DNA from: an uncultured Eubacteriales bacterium
Lineage (GTDB): Bacteria; Bacillota; Clostridia; TANB77; CAG-508
DNA: 8,929 nucleotides
NCBI GenBank assembly: GCA_902488785.1
Contig: CABTXJ010000028.1
Coordinates: forward strand, 1-8,929
Direction of reading: 5' to 3'
Shown here: positions 1 to 5,899 of the stretch, piece after piece
Position numbering within the stretch: the first letter of the stretch is position 1
How the letters are laid out: every line of letters starts with the position of its first letter
Translations under genes and position numbers: made by a program
Notes under the pieces: model-generated
What the model saw: only the letters and a program-made list of their open reading frames with translations
Told to the model about the DNA's origin: nothing
Databases searched by the model: none

Positions 1-1
1 T

Positions 2-1144
2 GAAAAAGATGAAGAAGCTAAGAAAATAGCAATAGATAATTTCAAAAAATTAGAAGAAGGTGACGAAGAAGTAACAAGAATTTGGAAAAAGTTTGTTGAT
101 CTATCACTTAAAGAATTTAATAGGATATATGATTATCTAGGAGTTACATTTGATATGTACAAAGGAGAAGCATCATATTCTAAAGATATGCCAAAAGTAG
201 TTGAAATGCTTAAAGAAAAAGGATTACTTAAAGAATCAAATGGTCTTCAAATAGTTGACTTAGAAGATGATGGCTTAGGAATAGTTGTTATACAAAAAGG
301 AAACGGATCTAGTATGTATGTAACTAGAGATATTGCTACATTCCTATATAGGATAAAAGAATTTGATTTTGATAAAGCACTATATGTAGTTGGATCAGAA
401 CAAATACAATACTTTAAACAAGTGTTTAAAATAATGGAAAAAATGGGAGTAGACAAAAAATATACAGATGGTGCAAAACATATTGCTTATGGATTAATTA
501 GTTTGCCAGAAGGTAAGATGTCTACAAGACGTGGAAATGTAATAAAAGTTGAAGCATTACTTAAAGAAGCAATAAAAAGAGTTAAAGATAAGCTAGATGA
601 AAAAAATGATTTAACTGAAGAAGAAAAAGAAAAAGTTGCAAAACAAGTAGGAATTGGAGCAGTTAAGTTTTCAAATCTATCTAATCAATTAATTAAGGAT
701 CAAGTATTTGTTTGGGATAATGTATTAGATTATGCAGGAGATTCAGGACCATATGTACAATATACTAACGCAAGAATACAAAGTGTATTAAGAGAATATA
801 ATAATAGATATGAAGAAGAAAAAGATATATTAAATAATTTAAATGATGTAATTAGAAATCTTGATAAAAATAATTTTGAAAATGAATATGTATTTAACTT
901 AGTTAAGAAACTTTCAGAGTTTAAAGATGTGGTAATAGAAACAGCTAAAAAATATGAGACATATATTTTAACAAATTACTTAATAGAACTTTCTAAATTA
1001 TTTAATCAATATTATAATAATAACAAGATATTAATAGACGATGAAGATAAAAGAAAATTAGGTATTATCTTATGCAAAAGTACAAGCAATGTGTTAACAA
1101 AAGGTATGGAATTACTTGGAATTGAAATGCCAGATAAGATGTAA
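2..1144 (+). CDS. argS: Arginyl-tRNA synthetase, C-terminal 380 residues (5'-truncated by window edge)
   Basis: Class I aminoacyl-tRNA synthetase that charges tRNA-Arg with arginine in the cytoplasm. The reading frame is open from base 2, so the gene begins upstream; with a family length near 550-570 residues, roughly the first 180, including the HIGH motif, are missing. Visible hallmarks are the KMSKS-loop equivalent KMSTRRGN (starting at 515), the ArgRS signature DSGPYVQYTNAR (740-775), and the all-helical DALR-type anticodon-binding domain from about 880. The protein ends in LLGIEMPDKM, the usual ArgRS C-terminus. The KMSTR form is common in ArgRS and is not a defect. The stop at 1142-1144 is followed 21 bases later by the next gene, so the two are probably co-transcribed. 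Identification is secure. Confidence 0.97.
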   Translation, partial: EKDEEAKKIAIDNFKKLEEGDEEVTRIWKKFVDLSLKEFNRIYDYLGVTFDMYKGEASYSKDMPKVVEMLKEKGLLKESNGLQIVDLEDDGLGIVVIQKGNGSSMYVTRDIATFLYRIKEFDFDKALYVVGSEQIQYFKQVFKIMEKMGVDKKYTDGAKHIAYGLISLPEGKMSTRRGNVIKVEALLKEAIKRVKDKLDEKNDLTEEEKEKVAKQVGIGAVKFSNLSNQLIKDQVFVWDNVLDYAGDSGPYVQYTNARIQSVLREYNNRYEEEKDILNNLNDVIRNLDKNNFENEYVFNLVKKLSEFKDVVIETAKKYETYILTNYLIELSKLFNQYYNNNKILIDDEDKRKLGIILCKSTSNVLTKGMELLGIEMPDKM

Positions 1145-1165
1145 TTTATATTAAAGGAGAAATAT

Positions 1166-2629
1166 ATGAGCGAAGAAAAAGAAAAAAATGGTGGAAATCA
1201 AGAATCTCTAAGAGAAAAATATGGTATTTCTGATTCTTTAAGGCGCCTTATGCATGATACGAATTCTCATATAGAAAAAGAAGAAAAGAAAAATGAAGAA
1301 TATAATATAGATAAAAGTATAGAAAATATTGTAAATTATAATACTGGAAATATATATTCTAAGACAAATGATAAAGAAACAAGAAAAGAAAATATAACTA
1401 ATATAGGTGATAGAATAGTTCCTGTAGATAGTGAAGATGAAAAAGTCAAAAAATATGTATGGGACAATAATCTTGAAGATAGAGAAAAAGCAAAAGAAGA
1501 AACAAAAAACTTTTTTGAAAACCAAAATATATCAAGAGGAAAAGATATATATACGAGGAATTTGAAAATGTCTGAAGATCAAAAAGCAGCACTTGATGCA
1601 TTTTTCTCAAATAATGATGAAACAGAATATGATAATAAGAAAAATAGTAAAAAAAATAGAAAAGAAAAAGTATCACAAAATTCTATTCCATATACTCCAA
1701 AAGAATATGGTAGAGAAATAGGTGATGATAAAAGAAAAAGTAAAATAAAAGAAAAAGAAGAAAAAAACATAAATAAAATAGATGAAAAATTAGAAAAAGA
1801 TATTGAAGAAAATATTGAAAATAAAGAATTATTTGATTATTCAAACACTAAAATAGATAGCAAAACAAATATAATAGAACTTGCAAAACTTGCAGAAGAA
1901 GAGAGAAAACAAGAATTAAAAAATGGAAAATTTGGTGAAATTGATTCAAATGAAAGTGAAGTTGCAGATACAAATTCTAAATTATCTGGATTAGGATTTC
2001 AAATTGATGAAGAAAGGTTAAATAATATTTCAACTAATATTTATGAAGATGATACTGAAATGGAAATAGAAGAAAGTAATTCGAAATTTATTGGACTAAT
2101 TATACTTGAAGTAATTATTATATTAGCACTATTAGGATATGGTTATATGATGATTAAAAGACCAGATCTATTAAAACATTTTTCTTTCATAAAACAAGTA
2201 GAAAATGTTGGAAATATAAAAGATTTAAAAAGTGTATACACATTAGATATTGAAAAAATAAATCTTAAAATAGGTGTAAGAAAAAATGAAGAAAACAATA
2301 TTGAACAGCACCCAGTTATACTAAATAGTGGAAATGTAGAGGATAATATTATAATTGCAGCACATAACAAAGATGGACTTTTTAAAGATATATCAAAGCT
2401 TGAGACAGGTGATAAGATTAAACTTAAAAATAAGAATATAGAAAATACATATAGTGTTATAAAACAAAAAACTGCAAAACCAACAGAAATAGAAGAACTC
2501 AAAAAACTAAAAAAAGACCAGTTAATTTTAATGACATGCACAGACGATGACGATAAGAGATTAATAGTAATTGCAGAAAAGACTAAGATAGCGGCAGACA
2601 ATACAAAAATAAATAGTACAAATGAGTAA
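1166..2629 (+). CDS. Membrane-anchored sortase-domain protein with long charged cytoplasmic N-terminal extension
   Basis: A 487-residue predicted transpeptidase. Residues 1-307 are hydrophilic, low-complexity and rich in K, E, N and D, with no signal peptide. One membrane span follows (about 308-330), giving an N-inside topology. Residues about 355-475 match the sortase fold: YTLDIEKINLKIGV resembles the first strands, IIIAAHN holds the catalytic His (H400), LILMTC holds the nucleophile (C458, codon 2537-2539), and KRLIVIA supplies Arg (R465). The core is compact: the stretch before AAHN and the C-to-R loop (7 residues) are both short. Typical sortases are 200-250 residues with a tiny cytoplasmic tail, so the extension is exceptional. 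GGAG at 1156-1159 sets the ATG start. The neighbouring SH3b protein carries a plausible sorting signal, supporting a sortase-substrate pair. The sortase assignment is by motif; its class and substrate are inferred. Confidence 0.82.
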   Translation: MSEEKEKNGGNQESLREKYGISDSLRRLMHDTNSHIEKEEKKNEEYNIDKSIENIVNYNTGNIYSKTNDKETRKENITNIGDRIVPVDSEDEKVKKYVWDNNLEDREKAKEETKNFFENQNISRGKDIYTRNLKMSEDQKAALDAFFSNNDETEYDNKKNSKKNRKEKVSQNSIPYTPKEYGREIGDDKRKSKIKEKEEKNINKIDEKLEKDIEENIENKELFDYSNTKIDSKTNIIELAKLAEEERKQELKNGKFGEIDSNESEVADTNSKLSGLGFQIDEERLNNISTNIYEDDTEMEIEESNSKFIGLIILEVIIILALLGYGYMMIKRPDLLKHFSFIKQVENVGNIKDLKSVYTLDIEKINLKIGVRKNEENNIEQHPVILNSGNVEDNIIIAAHNKDGLFKDISKLETGDKIKLKNKNIENTYSVIKQKTAKPTEIEELKKLKKDQLILMTCTDDDDKRLIVIAEKTKIAADNTKINSTNE

Positions 2630-2644
2630 AAATTAATTAAAAAT

Positions 2645-2661
2645 CAATTAGAGATTAATTG
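2645..2661 (+). other. Small hairpin between sortase and SH3b genes
   Basis: CAATTA (2645-2650) pairs with TAATTG (2656-2661) around a 5-base loop, and can extend by one more T-A pair. It lies just upstream of the ribosome binding site of the SH3b gene. There is no T-run, so it is not a terminator. It is AT-rich and weak, and may be chance. Confidence 0.2.
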
Positions 2662-2668
2662 AAGTAAT

Positions 2669-2673
2669 GGAGA
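2669..2673 (+). promoter_or_regulatory. Ribosome binding site fixing a TTG start
   Basis: GGAGA sits 6 bases before the TTG at 2680. The encoded protein has a basic N-terminus and hydrophobic core immediately after this TTG, which makes the TTG the natural start of the secreted SH3b protein. Confidence 0.7.
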
Positions 2674-2679
2674 ATATAA

Positions 2680-3546
2680 TTGAAAAAATATAATAAGATA
2701 AATAACAAAATAATTAAATATTTGGTTGCTATATTACTTTTAATAATTATGAATGTTAATGTATATGCTATAGAAATCAAAGGTGATGAGAATGTATATA
2801 TTATGCCAGGCGAAAGCAAAAAAATTATGTATGAAGCAGAAAATGGAAAACATATACAAATAACAGAGCCTAAAGTAGATAAAGATGGATTAGATATTGT
2901 TGGATATAAGATAAAAAAAGATAATACAAATCAAGTAGAGCTAGAAATAATTGCAAAAAAGCCAGGCGTATATGAATTAAGTATTCCAATACTATATGCA
3001 GATAGTACAAAAATACAGGATAAAGCAGAAGTAACATATAAAAAATTAGTAGTAGAAGTACCAAGTAAAGTGAAAAATCCAGAAGCAGGGAAAAAAGTAG
3101 AAGTTAAAAATAAGCTAGAAGCAAAACAAGATGTAAATATTAGAAGTGAAGCAACAGCTGCAAGTACAAATTTAGGTAAACTAAGAAAAGGTGAGCAAGT
3201 AGAAAAAACAGGTGAAAGCAAAAACGGATTTGATAAGGTAATATGGAATGGAAAAACTGTATATATAGCAGATAGATATTTGAAAAAACCAGAAGCAAAA
3301 CAAGAACCTGAAGAAGTTGAAGTAAAGCAAGAAGATATAGATCAAAAACTTGCAGAAAATAAGCAAAAAAAAGAAGCAGAAGAAATAAAAGAATTAAAAG
3401 AAGATATACCAGTTATGCCAAACGTTGGTGATCAGAAAAATTATATTCCATTTGCAATTTTTGGAATATCATGTATAATGCTTGTGTCATATATTTTGTA
3501 TATTAAGAATAAAAATAATAAGAATAATATAGACAATATATTATAA
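2680..3546 (+). CDS. Secreted SH3b-domain protein with C-terminal sorting-signal-like anchor
   Basis: A 288-residue exported protein starting at TTG. Residues 1-30 form a signal peptide (basic MKKYNK..., hydrophobic core, likely cleavage after VYA). Residues about 31-128 are beta-rich and Ig-like in pattern but not matched to a named family. Residues about 143-203 form a bacterial SH3 domain (NIRSEATAASTNLGKLRKG...WNGKTVYIADRYL), a module that usually binds cell-wall peptides. A charged linker (204-242) leads to the C-terminus: MPNVGD (246-251), a hydrophobic span (255-274), then a K/N-rich tail. That layout is the LPxTG cell-wall sorting signal with a changed pentapeptide. With a sortase 50 bases upstream, I infer it is that enzyme's substrate. 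A plain C-terminal membrane anchor is the alternative. Confidence 0.85.
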   Translation: MKKYNKINNKIIKYLVAILLLIIMNVNVYAIEIKGDENVYIMPGESKKIMYEAENGKHIQITEPKVDKDGLDIVGYKIKKDNTNQVELEIIAKKPGVYELSIPILYADSTKIQDKAEVTYKKLVVEVPSKVKNPEAGKKVEVKNKLEAKQDVNIRSEATAASTNLGKLRKGEQVEKTGESKNGFDKVIWNGKTVYIADRYLKKPEAKQEPEEVEVKQEDIDQKLAENKQKKEAEEIKELKEDIPVMPNVGDQKNYIPFAIFGISCIMLVSYILYIKNKNNKNNIDNIL

Positions 3547-3570
3547 TAACGGGGGAATATTATAATATAT
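3536..3570 (+). repeat. 13-bp perfect inverted repeat with G5 loop across the stop codon
   Basis: ATATATTATAATA (3536-3548) is exactly complementary to TATTATAATATAT (3558-3570), enclosing the 9-base loop ACGGGGGAA. The left arm covers the last codons and TAA stop of the SH3b gene. The arms are pure A+T, so the stem is only moderately stable. The run of five G is conspicuous in such AT-rich DNA. It may stabilise the transcript 3' end together with the terminator 40 bases downstream; the function is unknown. Confidence 0.5.
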
Positions 3571-3609
3571 AAATATAAAAAAATATAAAAAATATAAAAT
3601 ATAATATCT

Positions 3610-3639
3610 AAAAGTATGGGGAAAAGCCATACTTTTTTT
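3610..3639 (+). terminator. Rho-independent terminator after the argS-sortase-SH3b block
   Basis: AAAAGTATGG (3610-3619) pairs perfectly with CCATACTTTT (3627-3636) around a 7-base loop, and the T-run continues to 3639. It ends the upstream transcription unit and separates it from dprA. Confidence 0.9.
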
Positions 3640-3641
3640 GT

Positions 3642-3669
3642 TTGAAAAATTTAAATTATGAAATACAAA
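3642..3669 (+). promoter_or_regulatory. Candidate promoter for dprA
   Basis: TTGAAA (3642-3647) and TACAAA (3664-3669) are separated by 16 bases, resembling sigma-70/A -35 and -10 boxes. They lie directly after the terminator and about 70 bases before dprA. The match is imperfect and such strings are common in AT-rich DNA, but a promoter is expected somewhere here because of the terminator upstream. Confidence 0.3.
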
Positions 3670-3739
3670 ACAAGCAAAGAAAAGAAAAGAAAATAAAACA
3701 AAAAAATAAAATTAAATAAAGTAAGGAGAAAGGAATGAT

Positions 3740-4600
3740 ATGAAAGAAAAAATAGAAATAAAATACATATATGCAAGTTTAGTAAAATGTAGGAAAGAAG
3801 ATAAGAGCAATTATATTAGAAAAATAGTAGATATGAAAATGACAGAAAAAGAAAAAATAGATTATTTAATATATATGATGTGTGATTCATATGTGGACGA
3901 AAATATATTAAAACAAAGTCACGATATATATGAAGATTGTATAAAAAATAATAATAATATAATAGGGTGTTTTAATAAAAAGTATAATGAAAAATTATTA
4001 TTTCTTTATGAAATACCTATTTGTATATACTATGTTGGAAATATATCATATTTAAATACAGATGATAATTATATAGCATTAGTTGGATCAAGAACGCCTA
4101 CTAAATATAGTAAATTAGTATGTAGTGATATTACAGATAGGATTTCTAAAAATAATGTGATAGTAAGTGGACTTGCAAAAGGAATAGATGCACTTTCACA
4201 TAAAATAGCCTTAAAAAATAATGGTAAAATTATAGCTGTAATTGGTTCTGGAATTTCTGAAAAAACATTTTATCCAAAAGAAAATTATATGTTACTTAAA
4301 AAGATAATAGAAAATAATGGGCTAATATTATCTGAATATCCACCAATGATATCTGCTACAAGGTATACGTTCCCAAATAGGAATAGGATAATTGCAGCAA
4401 TTGCAGATGATGTAATAATAATACAGGCAAAACTTGTAAGTGGGTCAATGCATACAGCAAATTTTGCATTAGAACTTGGTAAAAATATATATGTTCCAAC
4501 ATCACAATTATATGATGAAACATATAGTGGATCACATAGGTTATTTGCAGATGGAGCAATGCCAATTACTGATTTAGAGGAATTATATGGAATGTGTTAA
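3740..4600 (+). CDS. dprA: DNA processing protein DprA/Smf
   Basis: A 286-residue cytoplasmic protein that, in characterised relatives, binds incoming single-stranded DNA during natural transformation and loads RecA. A divergent N-terminal region (about 1-110) precedes the DprA Rossmann-like fold: ALVGSRTPTKYS (113-124), SGLAKGIDALSH (143-154), AVIGSG (166-171), LSEYPP (197-202), FPNRNRIIAAIAD (211-223) and SGSMHTANFALELGK (234-248). It ends at DGAMPITDLEELYG without the C-terminal winged helix found in some homologues, as in other short Firmicute DprAs. One oddity is that Q229 sits where the family usually reads (V)EA. Purine-rich AAGGAGAAAGGA (3723-3734) precedes the ATG. It starts a new unit after a terminator; no terminator follows, so it may read through into the next gene. 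The family call is secure; actual competence is inference. Confidence 0.93.
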   Translation: MKEKIEIKYIYASLVKCRKEDKSNYIRKIVDMKMTEKEKIDYLIYMMCDSYVDENILKQSHDIYEDCIKNNNNIIGCFNKKYNEKLLFLYEIPICIYYVGNISYLNTDDNYIALVGSRTPTKYSKLVCSDITDRISKNNVIVSGLAKGIDALSHKIALKNNGKIIAVIGSGISEKTFYPKENYMLLKKIIENNGLILSEYPPMISATRYTFPNRNRIIAAIADDVIIIQAKLVSGSMHTANFALELGKNIYVPTSQLYDETYSGSHRLFADGAMPITDLEELYGMC

Positions 4601-4601
4601 A

Positions 4602-4630
4602 TTGACGAAAACGCAAAAGTCATATATAAT
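4602..4630 (+). promoter_or_regulatory. Near-consensus sigma-70/A promoter upstream of the 214-residue gene
   Basis: TTGACG (4602-4607) and a perfect TATAAT (4625-4630) are separated by exactly 17 bases, matching 11 of 12 consensus positions. It starts 2 bases after the dprA stop. Transcription would begin near 4637, leaving a leader of about 84 bases. This is the best promoter in the window. Confidence 0.75.
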
Positions 4631-4676
4631 AACATAACATACAAGAAATATGTAGAAGTGTTAGAGATTTAATAAT

Positions 4677-4709
4677 AGTAATTAGCAAGTGATAATTACT
4701 AAAAGTAAT
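4677..4709 (+). promoter_or_regulatory. Two mutually exclusive hairpins in the leader, next to the RBS
   Basis: AGTAATTA (4677-4684) pairs perfectly with TAATTACT (4693-4700). The 3' part of that arm, ATTACT (4695-4700), can instead pair with AGTAAT (4704-4709) around an AAA loop. The second fold ends directly against the AGGAGG ribosome binding site (4710-4715). The duplicated AGTAAT therefore competes for one partner, as in simple translational switches. No T-run follows, so a transcription terminator is unlikely. The pairing is seen in the sequence; regulation is inferred. Confidence 0.4.
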
Positions 4710-4720
4710 AGGAGGACTAT

Positions 4721-5365
4721 ATGTATAAGATGGCACTAAATAGAAATGAAATCAATGCAATTGCAAAACTTTTTTGTGAATATAATAATTATTCAAATGC
4801 AAATTATAAAAAGATGTTAATTGAGGAATTAAAAGATTCAAGTTATATATTAGAAGATAATAATATAACAAGACTTAAAAAAGAAGTTCTAAGATTATTA
4901 AAATTGTATAATATTACTGAAAAAAGAATGCTTTCAATATATATTGATAGATATACAAAAGAAAATATTAATACAATACTAGAAGAGATAGTATTTAATA
5001 TATCTGATTCAAAATATATTGAAGAAATTATATCAGAGTTAAATATATTGGCGTTAAATTCAGATATATTAAAAGAAATGCTAGGAAAAAGTACTAATTT
5101 TAAAATAACAACATCAAAAGAAGAAAAATCTAAAGCTGATAAAGTTAAAAATTACATAATTGGTAATTTAAATGGTAAAAGTAATATTAGCGCTAATGAG
5201 TTTATTAATAAGTTACAAGAAGCACTTTTAAAGTATAAGGATTTGGATATTAAATCTTTCAGAAGCAGAATGTACTTAGATGATATATTAAATGTTATAG
5301 TTGATATAGAAAAGGCACTATTATTACTATATGTAAGAATGGATGAATTTAATTATCAAATTTAA
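4721..5365 (+). CDS. Unrecognised 214-residue cytoplasmic protein, predicted mostly alpha-helical
   Basis: I do not recognise this protein. It has no signal peptide, no membrane span and only one Cys. The sequence is rich in I, L, K, E and N, with regular hydrophobic spacing typical of helices, for example KKEVLRLLKLYNITEKRML and INTILEEIVFNI. A polar lysine-rich stretch around residues 125-143 (TSKEEKSKADK) probably links two helical halves, about 1-125 and 144-214. An ideal AGGAGG (4710-4715) lies 5 bases before the ATG at 4721; an internal ATG at 4730 would be too far from it. The gene follows dprA by 120 bases, has its own strong promoter, and is closed by a terminator at 5466-5500. Nothing in the sequence fixes its function; a link to dprA would rest on position alone. 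Confidence 0.8.
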   Translation: MYKMALNRNEINAIAKLFCEYNNYSNANYKKMLIEELKDSSYILEDNNITRLKKEVLRLLKLYNITEKRMLSIYIDRYTKENINTILEEIVFNISDSKYIEEIISELNILALNSDILKEMLGKSTNFKITTSKEEKSKADKVKNYIIGNLNGKSNISANEFINKLQEALLKYKDLDIKSFRSRMYLDDILNVIVDIEKALLLLYVRMDEFNYQI

Positions 5366-5406
5366 ATTATAATTATATTACAATAAAATTAAAATATAAT
5401 TATAAT
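5366..5406 (+). repeat. 14-bp AT-only inverted repeat immediately after a stop codon
   Basis: ATTATAATTATATT (5366-5379) is exactly complementary to AATATAATTATAAT (5393-5406), with a 13-base A/T-rich spacer. The left arm begins at the base after the TAA of the 214-residue gene. Arms made only of A and T can match by chance, so the significance is modest. Confidence 0.35.
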
Positions 5407-5465
5407 ATAATAAATGTGTGATAAAAAATTTGTTTAAATAATTAAAAATTAAAAAAGTAATTAAA

Positions 5466-5500
5466 AAAGTTAAAGGAAGCATATGCTTCCTTTTTACTTT
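5466..5500 (+). terminator. Rho-independent terminator after the 214-residue gene
   Basis: A perfect 22-base palindrome at 5472-5493 (AAAGGAAGC pairing with GCTTCCTTT around a short AT centre) is followed by T5. An outer AAAGT/ACTTT pairing (5466-5470 with 5496-5500) extends the stem across a small internal loop. It cleanly separates the dprA region from the MurE operon. Confidence 0.9.
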
Positions 5501-5653
5501 GGATTGAAAAAATTAAATTAAAATAAAGCATATATACTAAATAATTAAGATAATGCTAAAAAGATAATTAAAAAATATAATAATATTGTATATTACATAT
5601 AATTATTATAGAATAAATATAAATTGAATTGTATACAAAAGATAGGAAGTGTT
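5501..5653 (+). other. AT-rich intergenic region expected to hold the promoter of the MurE operon
   Basis: These 153 bases follow a strong terminator and precede a four-gene operon, so a promoter is expected here. A perfect TATAAT occurs at 5598-5603 but has no -35-like hexamer at the right distance. TTGTAT (5586-5591) and TAGAAT (5609-5614) have 17-base spacing but only a partial match. I cannot choose between them. No coding sequence or RNA gene is seen. Confidence 0.3.
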
Positions 5654-5887
5654 ATGGATAAAAAAGATAATATAATAAATAAAAGAGTAAAAGAAAAAAA
5701 TAATAAAAAATTAAGTGTAATAATTATTACTATGTTAATAGTAATATTAATTGCATGTGTGATATGTGGTTCATTAGTTTTGAAAAAACTATATGTAGAT
5801 GAACGACCTGCTGATAACTTAATAGGGAAAGCAGAAAAAGAATATTTAAGAGAATTAGACAATAAAAAAGAAAATGATGATAACTAG
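5654..5887 (+). CDS. Small single-span membrane protein, 77 residues
   Basis: The N-terminus (MDKKDNIINKRVKEKNNKK) is strongly basic. A hydrophobic span follows at about residues 20-42 (SVIIITMLIVILIACVICGS...), then a short charged tail of about 35 residues. By the positive-inside rule the N-terminus is cytoplasmic and the tail external. I chose the ATG at 5654 because AGGAAG (5644-5649) precedes it; an in-frame TTG at 5624 lacks a good site. The stop is 12 bases before the murE start, so this is the first gene of the envelope operon. I do not recognise a family. Its position before murE recalls ftsL of division clusters, but the external part is too short and lacks a coiled coil, so I do not call it FtsL. 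Confidence 0.75.
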   Translation: MDKKDNIINKRVKEKNNKKLSVIIITMLIVILIACVICGSLVLKKLYVDERPADNLIGKAEKEYLRELDNKKENDDN

Positions 5888-5899
5888 AAAGGAATTATA

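Noticed and set aside
247..456. Open frame on the - strand inside argS, and similar - strand frames in the other genes
   Set aside because: They lie opposite strongly supported genes, lack ribosome binding sites, and encode skewed F/I/L/S-rich products that mirror A-rich coding DNA.
3571..3609. A/T-rich repeats (AATATAAAA-type) before the terminator treated as an iteron or origin
   Set aside because: The units are irregular and fit simple low-complexity AT DNA; there is no DnaA-box cluster or replication gene nearby.
4677..4700. Intrinsic terminator after dprA
   Set aside because: The hairpin has no G+C-rich stem and is followed by AAAAG, not a T-run.
5624..5653. Upstream TTG start for the small membrane protein (10 extra residues)
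   Set aside because: No good ribosome binding site precedes it, whereas AGGAAG precedes the ATG at 5654.
5654..5887. FtsL-like division protein
   Set aside because: The position before murE fits, but the external segment is too short and has no coiled-coil heptads.
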